Shown: positions 8,065-16,257, counted from the first letter of the stretch. The stretch: DNA of 64,000 nucleotides from Actinomadura_E scrupuli (GCF_050971785.1 NZ_JBPCCU010000003.1:930001-994000); one strand, 5' to 3'. Notes: a model not told the origin generated them from the letters alone. Made by a program: numbers and translations.

Positions 8065-8829
8065 ATGAACCGGCTCAGCTCGTTCGACGGCACGTCCCTC
8101 GCCTACCGGGTGTGGGACGGCGACTCCGCCCTGCCGCCCGTGGTCCTGCACCACGGGTTCGTGGTCGACACCGAGGTCAACTGGGTGATCACCGGGATCG
8201 TCGACGCCCTGCGCGCGGCCGGCCGGACCGTCGTCGGCCTGGACGCCCGCGGCCACGGCGCCTCCGGCAAGCCGCACGACCCGCAGCGGTACGGCGAGGA
8301 GACCATGGCCCGGGACCTGGTGCTGCTCCTCGACGTCCTCGGTGCCCCGGAGGTCCACCTGGTGGGCTACTCGATGGGCGCGGTCGTCTCGCTGGTCGCC
8401 GCGTCCCGCGACCCGCGGATCACGCGGCTCGTCGTGGGCGGCGTCGGAGCGGGGATCGTCGAGGTCGGCGGGGTGGACACGCGGGCGATGCCGCTCGGCG
8501 CGGTCATCGCCGCGCTCACCGCGGACGAGCCCTCCGCCCTCGACGACCCCGGCGCCGCGGGGTTCCGGGCGCTGGCCGACGGGACGGGAGCCGACCGGGC
8601 GGCACTGGCCGCGCACGCCGCGGCGGTCCGGCCGCTGGACATCCCGCTCGCCGCCATCAGCGCCCCCACCCTGGTCCTGGCGGGCGACGCCGACCCGCTC
8701 GCCGCGCGCCCCGAGGTGCTGGCCGCCGCCATCCCCGGCGCCCGGCTCGCACTCGTGCCCGGCGACCATCTCACCGCGGTGCCGGAGCCCCGCTTCGCGG
8801 CGTCGATCGTGGAGTTCCTCGCGGGGTAG
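8065..8829 (+). CDS. Alpha/beta-fold hydrolase
   Basis: A 254-aa serine hydrolase. The oxyanion strand PPVVLHHGF, the nucleophile elbow GYSMG with Ser near residue 102, LAGDADPLAA carrying the candidate catalytic Asp, and a final GDH with the candidate His complete the triad. It is the last gene of the Rieske oxygenase operon (AGGAG upstream, 12-bp gap). It probably hydrolyses an ester or lactone, or cleaves a ring-fission product, of the pathway substrate. The lid region is short, giving no hint of specificity. No signal peptide is present, so it is cytoplasmic. Confidence 0.87.
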   Translation: MNRLSSFDGTSLAYRVWDGDSALPPVVLHHGFVVDTEVNWVITGIVDALRAAGRTVVGLDARGHGASGKPHDPQRYGEETMARDLVLLLDVLGAPEVHLVGYSMGAVVSLVAASRDPRITRLVVGGVGAGIVEVGGVDTRAMPLGAVIAALTADEPSALDDPGAAGFRALADGTGADRAALAAHAAAVRPLDIPLAAISAPTLVLAGDADPLAARPEVLAAAIPGARLALVPGDHLTAVPEPRFAASIVEFLAG

Positions 8830-9003
8830 CCCGCCTTCCCGGCCCGGCCCCGAGAGCGCCGCCCCGGCCCGGCCGGCCGCGTTGACCGGTGATGTGCGGC
8901 TTCCTGACCTGCGGTGTGAGTGGCAGGCGGTGCACCGGTAGTGCAACACTGGGCGTTGTGCCTGGTGAGCCGGGCCCATTTCTCGGTCTTCTTGGGAGCG
9001 CGC

Positions 9004-9906
9004 ATGACGGCAGCCTCGGCGCCGACGGATCCGGTCGACGGCTCCATGCTGGACCTGCGCCAGGGCGGCCCCACCGTGCTGCGGATGCTGCTGGGCGCCC
9101 AGTTGCGCCGGCTGCGGATCGCCTCGGGTCTCAGCCGTGAAGAGGCCGGCGCCGAGATCCGCTCGTCCGATTCCAAGATCAGCCGCCTGGAGCTGGGGCG
9201 GACCGGCTTCAAGCGACGGGACGTGGCCGATCTCCTCGCCCTGTACGGCGTCGACGAGGCCGACCGTGAGGCCCTGCTGTCACTCGCCCTGCAGGCCAAC
9301 ACGCCCGGCTGGTGGCACAACTACAGCGATCTGCTGCCCAGCTGGTTCGAGGTCTACATCGGCCTGGAGGAGGCCACCTCGGTCATCCGTACCTACGAGG
9401 TGCAGTTCGTGCCGGGCCTGTTCCAGACCGAGGACTACGCCCGCGCGGTCATCCTGCTCGGCCACGGCGCCGCGTCCGCCACCGAGATCGAGCGCAGGGT
9501 CGACCTGCGGATCAAGCGCCAGACCCTCCTCACCAAACCCGGCGCGCCACGGCTGTGGGCCGTCGTGGACGAGGCGGCCCTGTTGCGCCCCCTCGGCGGG
9601 CGGGACGCGATGCGCCACCAGCTCCAGCGCCTGATCGAGATCTCCGAGCTGCCCAACGTCACCCTGCAGATCGTGCCGCTGCGGGCGGGTGGCCACTCCG
9701 CGGCGGGCGGGCCCTTCACCATCTTGCGGTTCGCCGAGCCGGAGCTGCCCGACGTGGTCTACATGGAGCAGCTGACCAGCGCCATCTACCTCGAGAAACG
9801 CGACGAGACGACGCCGTACATGGAGGTCATGGACCGGCTGTGCGTCGAGGCCGAGCCCGCCACCAGGACCACCGAGATCCTCGCCGCGATCCTCAAGCGG
9901 GCCTGA
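9004..9906 (+). CDS. XRE-family regulator with DUF5753 (WhiJ-like)
   Basis: A 300-aa protein. The N-terminal helix-turn-helix is GAQLRRLRIASGLSREEAGAEIRSSDSKISRLE, and the rest is the DUF5753 effector domain with the landmark VPGLFQTEDYARAV. These regulators are abundant in streptomycetes and relatives (WhiJ and its paralogues), acting with a small HATPase protein and often a DUF397 protein. Here the HATPase gene is convergent and its 3' end overlaps this one by 14 bp, and no DUF397 gene is adjacent. The ATG at 9004 has GGGAG upstream; an upstream ATG at 8920 adds a non-conserved extension. Confidence 0.9.
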   Translation: MTAASAPTDPVDGSMLDLRQGGPTVLRMLLGAQLRRLRIASGLSREEAGAEIRSSDSKISRLELGRTGFKRRDVADLLALYGVDEADREALLSLALQANTPGWWHNYSDLLPSWFEVYIGLEEATSVIRTYEVQFVPGLFQTEDYARAVILLGHGAASATEIERRVDLRIKRQTLLTKPGAPRLWAVVDEAALLRPLGGRDAMRHQLQRLIEISELPNVTLQIVPLRAGGHSAAGGPFTILRFAEPELPDVVYMEQLTSAIYLEKRDETTPYMEVMDRLCVEAEPATRTTEILAAILKRA

Positions 9907-10318
9907 CCGGCCCGCCCACCTCGCACCACACCACCTTGCCGCCCCACCGCGGCGTGAGATACCAGTCCCACCTGTCGCTCAGCGCTCCGATCAGGACCAG
10001 CCCGCGGCCGCTCTCGGCGGTCGGCGCCGGCTCGACCGGGACCGGCGGCCGGTCACTCGGGTCCCACACCTCGATCAGCACCTGCGCCCGGTCGGTGGAC
10101 AGGCGCAGGCGGACGGGCGGGCGCACCGGGCCGGCCAGCGGCGCGGTGGCGTTGACGGCGTTGGTCACCAGCTCGGAGACCAGCAGCTCCGCGGTCTCGA
10201 CCAGCCCGCCCAGGCCCCACTCCATCAGCATCATCCTGGCGTGCAGCCGGGCGCACGGTGTGGCCGTGGGCAGCGCCCCCAGCTCCAGCACCGTGGACAA
10301 GGACCACTCCTGCGTCAT
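9893..10318 (-). CDS. Small HATPase_c protein (anti-sigma-like serine kinase, RsbW/AbaA-ORFB type)
   Basis: A 141-aa GHKL ATPase domain with N box SELVTNAVNA, G1 box IEVWDPSDR and G2 box GRGLVLIGALSDRW. Proteins of this type are RsbW-like kinases or ATP-binding partners of WhiJ-type regulators. The ATG at 10318 follows GGGGAG; an upstream start at 10411 is possible. The gene is convergent with the XRE/DUF5753 gene at 9004, and their ends overlap by 14 bp. It is one of three HATPase/XRE pairs in 14 kb. Confidence 0.85.
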   Translation of the reverse strand: MTQEWSLSTVLELGALPTATPCARLHARMMLMEWGLGGLVETAELLVSELVTNAVNATAPLAGPVRPPVRLRLSTDRAQVLIEVWDPSDRPPVPVEPAPTAESGRGLVLIGALSDRWDWYLTPRWGGKVVWCEVGGPVRPA

Positions 10319-10704
10319 GATCGGCTCCCCGAAAGGAGTCAGGTCCGGCGCCTCGACCCGCTCCCCCTGCCTCCCGGGCGGGGCCGGGTACGGAACAGGG
10401 CCCTTGCGCACGGTGCCTCTCCTGTCGATGGGCCCGCCCGGCGGAAGGCCCTCCCTGCGGAGCCGTCTCGCCGGATCGGGCGTCTCCGGTCGGGCGAGCG
10501 CCCTCCAGGCCGACAGGGAGGTCAGGTCGGGGCGTTCGCTCTGAGGTCAACAACCAGAACGCAACGCTAGAGCCGGATAGCGGGAGGAGCAGTACAGTTT
10601 GTCTAGCCCTGCCGCCCCGTGATCCGGGATGTGATCGTACGGTCGAACCCCCCGAGGCCGATGCCGACGCAGCCGCCGCCCGACGCCGCGAGATCGCCGC
10701 GCGG
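10319..10704. other. 386-bp interval between divergent HATPase and XRE-TPR genes
   Basis: The left half would hold the HATPase promoter. No complete gene is seen. From about 10645 to 10704 the frame of the following XRE-TPR gene continues open with coding-like codon use (PPEADADAAARRREIAAR by translation) but has no ATG or GTG. A GGAGGAG at 10583-10589 has no suitable start after it. See the finding on the run of six C. Confidence 0.6.
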
Positions 10705-11904
10705 GTGGAGTACTGGATGCGGCGGCGAGGGCTGACCCGCCGCATCTTCGCCGACCGCATGGGCCGGTCCGTGAGCTGGGTCGACAAGGTCAAGAGCGGG
10801 GACCGCCAGCTCGACCGGCTCTCGGTGCTGGAGCAGATCGCGGACGTGCTGGGGGTGCCGCTGCACGGCCTGATCGACCTGGACGAGGCGGATCGCGCCG
10901 GGCAGTGCGCGGACGAGGTCGAGATCGCCGAGCTCCGCGCCGCGCTGCAGCGCTACGACGGGCTGTGCGGTGATCCCGGGGACGGCGAGCGGGACCTCGC
11001 CCGCCTGCGCCGGGACGTGCACTACGGCTGGCTGTCGTTCCAGGCCTCGAACTACCAGATCGTCACCCGCCTGCTGCCCGACCTCCTGGTGAACCTGCAG
11101 CAGGCCTACCGCGCGCTCGACGGCGATCCCCAGTGGACGGCGGCCGAGCTGCTGGTCCAGGCGTACTGGCTGGCGGCCGAGGTCTCCTTCAAGTTCGGCC
11201 GGATGGAGCTGGGCTGGATCGCCGCGGACCGCGGCATCACGGTGGCCGAGTGGACCGCGGACCTGACGCTCGTCGGGGCCACCACCCGCCGGCTGGTGCA
11301 CGCCATGATGGCGGGCTCCGACGCGGCGGGCCGCCGGCGCGCGATCGACCTCGTGCGCGCCACGGCGGCCCGGATGGAGCCCGGGCTCGGCGCCGCCTCG
11401 CCCGGCTATCTGTCCGCCTACGGCATGTTGTTCCTCAAGGGCTCCATCGCGGCCGCCCGGCTGGGAGAGGCCGGGACCGCCCGCGACCTCAACGCCGAGG
11501 CGGCCACCGCCGCCCGGCTGCTGGGCGGGGACCGCAACGAGCACTGGAGCGCCTTCGGCCCGACCAACGTCGGCGTGCACCGGGTCACCGCGCTGGCGGA
11601 GCTGCACGAGGGCGGCCGGGCCGTCGAACGGGCCGGGGAGCTCGGCGCCGAGCAGCTGTCCCGCCTGCCGCGCGAACGCCGCGCCAACCACCTCCTCGAC
11701 GTGGCCCGGGGCTACGGCCAGTGGGGGCGGCGCGACGAGGCCGTCGCCCTCGTGCTGGAAGCCGACTCACTGGCCCAGGAGGAGGTCCGCTGCCGGCCCC
11801 TCACCCAGACGCTCGTCACCGAGCTCGTCCGCAGCCATCCGCGGGGCACCGCGCCCAGTGTGCCGCTGGCGCGGCTGGCCCGCGAGATCGGCATCCAGGT
11901 GTGA
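10705..11904 (+). CDS. XRE-family regulator with C-terminal TPR-like domain
   Basis: A 399-aa protein from GTG 10705. The helix-turn-helix GLTRRIFADRMGRSVSWVDKVKSGDRQLDRLSVLEQIADVLG is followed by a long all-helical region with repeats such as AAELLVQAYWLAAEVSFKFG and RRANHLLDVARGYGQWGRRDEAVALVLEAD. This pattern is typical of actinobacterial XRE-TPR regulators. The assigned start truncates the family's usual N-terminal stretch. That stretch is encoded in frame upstream to about 10645 without a start codon, so the true start may need a non-standard codon or a correction of a C run at 10648-10653. The ligand and target are unknown. Confidence 0.82.
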   Translation: MEYWMRRRGLTRRIFADRMGRSVSWVDKVKSGDRQLDRLSVLEQIADVLGVPLHGLIDLDEADRAGQCADEVEIAELRAALQRYDGLCGDPGDGERDLARLRRDVHYGWLSFQASNYQIVTRLLPDLLVNLQQAYRALDGDPQWTAAELLVQAYWLAAEVSFKFGRMELGWIAADRGITVAEWTADLTLVGATTRRLVHAMMAGSDAAGRRRAIDLVRATAARMEPGLGAASPGYLSAYGMLFLKGSIAAARLGEAGTARDLNAEAATAARLLGGDRNEHWSAFGPTNVGVHRVTALAELHEGGRAVERAGELGAEQLSRLPRERRANHLLDVARGYGQWGRRDEAVALVLEADSLAQEEVRCRPLTQTLVTELVRSHPRGTAPSVPLARLAREIGIQV

Positions 11905-11923
11905 GACCGGCCGGCGGGCGCGG

Positions 11924-12793
11924 TCAGCCGCCTATGGCGCTCATGCCGGGCAGCTCGACGCTGATCCACATCGGCTGCCAGCCGGGCAGCTCGTGGAAGC
12001 GGCGCAGCTCGGCGATGCCGGCGAGGGTGCCGCTCCACGCGGCGTAGGGCGGCCGCCCGGTGTCGAACCCGCTCTGCACCAGGGTGAGCCGGGTCTTGCC
12101 GCCGGAACCCTCCAGTTCCCAGGTCATGACGCCGGGTTCGGCCCAGTCGATGGACATCCTCCGGCCGGGCTCCAGGTCGATGATCTTCGCCGGCGCGGGG
12201 TTGGCGTCCAGGCCGCCCATCGCGAAACGCCCGCCGACGTGCGGCTCGATGTCGATCCGGATGCCGAACCACCGGCTGGCCTTGTCGGAGTCGATCAGCG
12301 AGTCGTACACCTCCTCCACCGGGGCGTCGATGAGGACCTGCTCGCGCAGGTTGGAGGAGGTGTAGTCGCATCGGGCGGTGATCTCGCGGCCTTCCACATG
12401 GTCGACCAGGTTCGCCAGGGCCAGCGCCCAGAAGGTCTGCAGCACGCCCCGGATGGTGGTGCCGGAGAGGGCCTCCTGGAAGTTGAAGTGGCTCTGGGAC
12501 AGCACGATGACGGTCGTGTCGTCGCTCTCCCGCTCCAGCCGGAACTCGACGGTGGTGTCCTCGCCGTCGAGCAGCCAGGAGAAGCGCAGCGTGTCGTCGT
12601 CGGCGTGCAGAAGCCGCTGGTGGGGTGCGTCGCCCTCGGGGGTGTACCGGCCCCAGAACGCGAACCGGTCCGGCAGGTCGACCTCGGCGTGCTCGGCCAG
12701 CCATACGCGCAGCGCCTCGGGGTCGGTCAGGGCATGGCGGACGTCCTCGAGCGGCGCTCGCACGCGGACGCGGACGGTCATCGGCTCACTCAT
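11924..12793 (-). CDS. Tandem SRPBCC (AHSA1-type) domain protein
   Basis: A 289-aa protein with two START/Bet v1-like AHSA1 domains. The first begins TVRVRVRAPLEDVRHALTDPEALRVWLAEHAE. The second begins EQVLIDAPVEEVYDSLIDSDKASRWFG and continues with GGRFAMGG and W-E-L-E near its end. AHSA1 proteins bind hydrophobic ligands, and many are encoded beside ArsR-type repressors. Here the start overlaps the upstream ArsR-like gene by 8 bp, so it is the second gene of a two-gene operon. The duplicated domain is less common than a single one. The ligand is unknown. Confidence 0.85.
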   Translation of the reverse strand: MSEPMTVRVRVRAPLEDVRHALTDPEALRVWLAEHAEVDLPDRFAFWGRYTPEGDAPHQRLLHADDDTLRFSWLLDGEDTTVEFRLERESDDTTVIVLSQSHFNFQEALSGTTIRGVLQTFWALALANLVDHVEGREITARCDYTSSNLREQVLIDAPVEEVYDSLIDSDKASRWFGIRIDIEPHVGGRFAMGGLDANPAPAKIIDLEPGRRMSIDWAEPGVMTWELEGSGGKTRLTLVQSGFDTGRPPYAAWSGTLAGIAELRRFHELPGWQPMWISVELPGMSAIGG

Positions 12794-13343
12794 GTTCTTC
12801 TCCCTTGGGATAGCAGGCCACGGCGAGCTTGAAGGCGTCGCCTTCGGCGCCGCCGTAGCGGGTGAACAGGTCTTGCAGCAGGGTCTGCAGGTCGTCCAGG
12901 AACTCCTGGCGACGCTCCGGGGGCACCCGTATCTCGCCGGACACCCCGACCGAGGGCAGCTCCGGCGCGGTCCGGTCGAGCCCGGCGATGTCGGCCTGGA
13001 CCTCTTCCATGAGGTCCAGCAGGTAGCCCAGGCTCAGCTCGTCCTGCGCCTTGCGCAGCCCGATCCGGCCGACCAGGCGGGGCGAGAGCCAGTAGGAGCG
13101 GGCGCCGGCCTGGTAGATGCCCTCGTGGATCCCGCGCACCTTGCGCTCGGACACCTGCTCGACCAGGCCCGCCTCCACCAGGCGTTTGATGTGGTAGTAG
13201 ACCCGCTGCGGGGTCTGGCCGAGCCGCGCTCCGACCTCGGTGCAGGTGCGGGGCTCGGCCAGTTGCCGCAGCACCTCGATGCGCTGCGGCTTGAGCAGGG
13301 TCTCGGCCTGCTCGATCTCTTCCAGGTACAGGACGTCTCTCAT
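12786..13343 (-). CDS. ArsR-like winged-helix regulator
   Basis: A 185-aa regulator. The DNA-binding part reads LLKPQRIEVLRQLAEPRTCTEVGARLGQTPQRVYYHIKRLVEAGLVEQV, a classic ArsR/HTH_20 fold, followed by a C-terminal ligand or dimer region of about 100 aa rich in acidic residues. The ATG at 13343 has AGGGTGA upstream; a GTG at 13355 would add four residues. It is translationally coupled to the SRPBCC gene and probably represses the pair. Upstream lies an AT-rich inverted repeat overlapping a TTGACA -35 box. Confidence 0.85.
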   Translation of the reverse strand: MRDVLYLEEIEQAETLLKPQRIEVLRQLAEPRTCTEVGARLGQTPQRVYYHIKRLVEAGLVEQVSERKVRGIHEGIYQAGARSYWLSPRLVGRIGLRKAQDELSLGYLLDLMEEVQADIAGLDRTAPELPSVGVSGEIRVPPERRQEFLDDLQTLLQDLFTRYGGAEGDAFKLAVACYPKGEEHE

Positions 13344-13364
13344 CGCAAAAATCACCCTGTACGT

Positions 13365-13382
13365 AAAATTCTATTTTGTCAA
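13365..13382 (-). promoter_or_regulatory. Candidate promoter/operator of the ArsR-SRPBCC operon
   Basis: On the minus strand TTGACA (13377-13382) is a good -35 hexamer. It is followed at once by the inverted repeat AAAAT-TCT-ATTTT (13365-13377), a rare AT-rich patch in this genome. A repressor bound there would block RNA polymerase. No strong -10 is visible. Confidence 0.4.
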
Positions 13383-13515
13383 TGCCCTCCAACCTCCGTG
13401 ATCATGAAGGGGAACGCGGATCACAGCGGGGAGCGCCGGCTCGGTGCACGGCGGCCGCACCTGCGTCGAAAGCCGACCGGCGACCCCGTCGAGCCCGTCG
13501 ACCGGGCGACTGGGT

Positions 13516-13543
13516 GACCGGCGACCGGCGACCGGCGACCGGC
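13516..13543. repeat. Four tandem copies of GACCGGC
   Basis: A perfect 7-bp direct repeat, four copies at 13516-13543, lies between the ArsR promoter and the 3' end of a HATPase gene. It is probably a replication-slippage microsatellite. Confidence 0.7.
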
Positions 13544-13553
13544 GGGGACTTGG

Positions 13554-14033
13554 CTATGGGCGGCGCGGTGCGGGGGCGGATGCGCGGGAGGCCGCCGCCC
13601 CGAAGCGGGCCCAGATCGTCTTCCCGCCGTTCGGCGGGTACGGCCTGCAGCCGTACCCGGCGGCCAGCGCGGCCACGAGCGGCAGGCCCCAGCCGCCGTT
13701 GGCGTCGAACCGCTCCTCCGTGAGATCGAGGTCACGGAGGGTGAGCTCGACCACCGGCTCGGGTCTCGGCATGGCGTTGCTGGGATCCCAGATCTCCAGC
13801 AGGACCCCGCAGTCGTCCCGAGACAGCCGGGCGTGGACCTCCCTGCTGGGGGCGGCCTCGACGGCGTTGGTCAGAAGCTCCGAGGCGGCCAGGATCACAT
13901 CGTCGCGGAGCGGCGCCGCCACCTCCCACCTCATGAGGCAGCGCTCGAAGCAGTCCCGGACGACCCCGACAGCGGCCGGCGAGGCGAGCACGTTCAAGCG
14001 CAGTTCGTCCGTCGTCATCTGTTCCGTGGTCAC
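13554..14033 (-). CDS. Small HATPase_c protein (anti-sigma-like), second copy
   Basis: A 159-aa GHKL ATPase domain with N box LAASELLTNAVEA, G1 box EIWDPSNAMP and G2 box GGWGLPLVAALAAGYG, ending KTIWARF. It is divergent from the XRE/DUF5753 gene at 14153 across 119 bp, an arrangement seen repeatedly for WhiJ-type systems. The GTG at 14033 has AAGGA at ten bases; an ATG at 14018 is a possible alternative. It probably binds ATP and partners with, or phosphorylates, an anti-sigma antagonist (family knowledge, not shown here). Confidence 0.83.
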   Translation of the reverse strand: MTTEQMTTDELRLNVLASPAAVGVVRDCFERCLMRWEVAAPLRDDVILAASELLTNAVEAAPSREVHARLSRDDCGVLLEIWDPSNAMPRPEPVVELTLRDLDLTEERFDANGGWGLPLVAALAAGYGCRPYPPNGGKTIWARFGAAASRASAPAPRRP

Positions 14034-14111
14034 AGTGGAACCGTCCTTGGCAGGTCCTCTTCTGCCATTCCCCTACCCACATTGGCGGACGCCATCTAGC
14101 CTGGCGCGTGT

Positions 14112-14138
14112 GGGCATATGCCCCATACAGCCCATACA
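14112..14138. promoter_or_regulatory. Palindrome and direct repeat between HATPase and XRE genes
   Basis: The perfect 12-bp palindrome GGGCATATGCCC (14112-14123) overlaps two direct CCCATACA copies at 14122-14129 and 14131-14138, 9 bp apart. It ends 14 bp before the XRE/DUF5753 start. This is a likely autoregulatory operator for the divergent pair. Confidence 0.45.
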
Positions 14139-14152
14139 TCGGAGCGTCAAAG

Positions 14153-14968
14153 GTGCGTGCCCGAGAGTTACTGGACCCTGATTCGTCGATCCGTCATTGG
14201 ATAGCGGTTGACCTGCATTTCTGGCGGACCAGGGAGGGCATGTCACTGGCCGAGGTCGGTCAATTGGTCAATCTCACCCGGGGCTCTGTATCGAACATCG
14301 AGGCCGCCCGGCCGGGTCATAAACTCAATGAGGGGCAGGCGGCAAAGCTCGACGAACAATGGAACCTGAACGGACACTTCGCGCGACTTGTTAGATATGC
14401 CCGAAACGACCATGACCCGGACTGGGCCCGGGAACACCTCGGCTACGAGGCCCGCGCGACGACGATGAAGATCTCCGAGAACATGTTCGTCCCCGGGCTC
14501 TTCCAGACCCCCGACTACGCCCGGGCCCTCCTCCTGGCGGCACGAAGGCCGGACGTGCCGGCCGGCCTGGAAGACCGGATGGCCCGCCAGGCGGTCCTGA
14601 CCCGTGACACTCCCCCGGAGATCTGGGCTCACCTGGACGAGGCCGCCCTGGACCGCCCGGTGGGAGGCCCGGCCATGATGCGGGCCCAACTGGCCCGGTT
14701 GCTGGAGGTCACCGAGCTGCCCCAGGTGACCGTCCGGGTCGTTCCCAAGAGCGCCGGCGCCCACGTCGGCATGGAGGGCCCGTTCAAGATCCTCTCGGTC
14801 GAGGAGGGCGACGTGGTGTACGTCGAGACCTGCGGCGCGGGAAGGCTCATCCGTGACCCCGCGGAGGTGCGGGCGTTCGGGCTGCGGTTCGACCGGATCG
14901 GGGCGGAGACCCTGGCCCGGAACCCGACCCGCGACCTCATCGCCCGCGTCATGGCGACTCTGACCTGA
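14153..14968 (+). CDS. XRE-family regulator with DUF5753 (WhiJ-like), second copy
   Basis: A 271-aa protein. The helix-turn-helix region is FWRTREGMSLAEVGQLVNLTRGSVSNIEAARPGHKLNEGQAAKLDEQW, then DUF5753 with VPGLFQTPDYARALL, EIWAHLDEAALDRPVGG and LLEVTELPQVTVRVVP. The GTG at 14153 is supported by GGAG eight bases upstream; a GTG at 14108 would extend it across the palindrome. The N-terminal third uses noticeably more A/T codons than the rest, hinting at a different origin for the DNA-binding half. No DUF397 gene follows; a convergent Acg-like gene does. Confidence 0.88.
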   Translation: MRARELLDPDSSIRHWIAVDLHFWRTREGMSLAEVGQLVNLTRGSVSNIEAARPGHKLNEGQAAKLDEQWNLNGHFARLVRYARNDHDPDWAREHLGYEARATTMKISENMFVPGLFQTPDYARALLLAARRPDVPAGLEDRMARQAVLTRDTPPEIWAHLDEAALDRPVGGPAMMRAQLARLLEVTELPQVTVRVVPKSAGAHVGMEGPFKILSVEEGDVVYVETCGAGRLIRDPAEVRAFGLRFDRIGAETLARNPTRDLIARVMATLT

Positions 14969-14973
14969 TCCGA

Positions 14974-15846
14974 TCAGGGGCCGTGCCCGGTGCGGGCGGC
15001 GCCGAGCCGCATCATGATCTGCGGGTGCGCGCCGTCGAAGAGCCGGCAGCCGATGAACTGCCGGAGCTCGGGGGCCGCGAGCGTCCGCAGGTGGAAGGCG
15101 GCCGCCAGCCCCGCCGTACCGGCCCGCAGCAGCACCCGCTGAAGCGCCTGACCGGCCGCCAGCCAGTCCCGGCGTTCGTCGCCCTCGGTGGTGAGCACCG
15201 CGACCACGCCCGTTCCGCCGTCCCGCCGCCAGCCGACGTCGCAGCCGGCCGGGTCCGTGGCGTCGCGCGAATCCGGCCCGCCCTCCCGTTCCCCCGCCTC
15301 CGCCAGTGCCGCCAGCGCCAGCCGGACCCCCGGGGAGACGACGTGCAGGGCGGCGCCCTCCCGGCGCGCCTCGTCCCGCAGCCCCGACAGCGCCAGGGCG
15401 CCCTGCCGCCCGTCCGGGAACGGGCCCGGCGGCCCGGCCCGGCGGCGGATCTGCCCGCACAGTTCGCACACCTCCCCGGTCACCGTCACCGGGCCGCCGA
15501 GCCGTACCTCCGCCAGCAGGCCCGGCCTGCCGGGATCCGGCAGCACCCGCACCTGGGGTTCGCGTCCGCACCGCAGCACCGCGAGCCGCAGGGTGCACAG
15601 CGCCGCACCGCAGCCGATGAGCATGCCCCGGCCCTCGGGATCGGCCGGACGCCGCCGCGCGCCGGCGTCCTCGCACAGCCGCACCGCCACGTCCGCGCAG
15701 GTCCCCGACGAGCACGTGTCGAAGCACCAGGGCCGGGCGTCGCGCACCGACGGGGAGCACGCCGCCGCCTCGATCGCGTACCGCGCGACCTCACCCGTCA
15801 CCGCGATGGCGTTTCCGCCGCCGTCACCGGCCCTGTCGAGGTTCAT
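14974..15846 (-). CDS. Acg-like nitroreductase-family protein, cysteine-rich
   Basis: A 290-aa protein aligned by eye to the Acg/Rv2032-type flavin nitroreductase-like family: AAACSPSVRDARPW (usual APSxHNxQPW), GRGMLIGCGAALCTLRLAV, and the distal AGQALQRVLLRAGTAGLAAAF. It holds 12 cysteines, including C30, C41, C45, C50, C58, C79, C84, C93 and a CELC pair at 127-130, an unusual number for this family. The canonical HN of the FMN-site motif is replaced (RD). It may therefore have lost flavin chemistry and bind metal or act as a thiol sensor (inference). The ATG at 15846 follows GGAGG. Confidence 0.75.
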   Translation of the reverse strand: MNLDRAGDGGGNAIAVTGEVARYAIEAAACSPSVRDARPWCFDTCSSGTCADVAVRLCEDAGARRRPADPEGRGMLIGCGAALCTLRLAVLRCGREPQVRVLPDPGRPGLLAEVRLGGPVTVTGEVCELCGQIRRRAGPPGPFPDGRQGALALSGLRDEARREGAALHVVSPGVRLALAALAEAGEREGGPDSRDATDPAGCDVGWRRDGGTGVVAVLTTEGDERRDWLAAGQALQRVLLRAGTAGLAAAFHLRTLAAPELRQFIGCRLFDGAHPQIMMRLGAARTGHGP

Positions 15847-16006
15847 CCCGGCCCCCTCCGGACCCTCCCCAGCCCACCATGGCCGCCCACCGCCCGGGCA
15901 GGGCCGAAAGTCCATTGGTCGGGGCCGCCGGACCCCGGGCGCCCGGCTCCGCAGGTGGGGACGCGCCGCAGGTGGGGGCCGGGGACCGGGCCCGCCGGGA
16001 GGTCCA

Positions 16007-16031
16007 TACAATGAAGACCTACCGAGTCTTC
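16007..16031 (+). promoter_or_regulatory. -10 box and inverted repeat before the small membrane gene pair
   Basis: TACAAT at 16007-16012 is a good -10 hexamer. Right after it is TGAAGAC-N7-GTCTTCA (16012-16018 and 16026-16032), a 7-bp perfect inverted repeat lying between the promoter and the GGAGG of the gene at 16048. It could be an operator or a 5'-leader hairpin. No clear -35 is seen. Confidence 0.45.
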
Positions 16032-16047
16032 ACCGGAGGTTGAACGA

Positions 16048-16257
16048 ATGTCGAGCACTGGCCACGCCGGACGGCCGTCATCGTGGGTCGCGGTCGCCGT
16101 GATCTTCATCGGATTCGCCGTCGCCGGCCTGTCGCTTCCGATGGGGCCGAGCTGGCCGATGTTCTGGGTCGGCGCGGGGATCGTCGTGCTCGGCGGTGTG
16201 CTCGCCCTGGTGGTCGACATCATGAGCGACGTGGTCCTCGCCGAGCAGCACCACTGA
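16048..16257 (+). CDS. Small two-TM membrane protein, HGxxPAAW-like
   Basis: A 69-aa protein with a short N-terminus MSSTGHAGRPSSW and two hydrophobic helices (about residues 13-31 and 38-57), ending in a short charged tail. It resembles the actinobacterial HGxxPAAW family in size, the histidine/glycine head and the Trp before the first helix, although the motif is imperfect. The function of that family is unknown. GGAGG lies eight bases before the ATG. The stop overlaps the next start by one base (TGATG), so the two membrane proteins are coupled. Confidence 0.7.
   Translation: MSSTGHAGRPSSWVAVAVIFIGFAVAGLSLPMGPSWPMFWVGAGIVVLGGVLALVVDIMSDVVLAEQHH

Noticed and set aside
13516..13543. Four GACCGGC copies considered as a CRISPR-like or iteron array
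   Set aside because: Units are 7 bp and contiguous with no spacers and no nearby replication or Cas gene.
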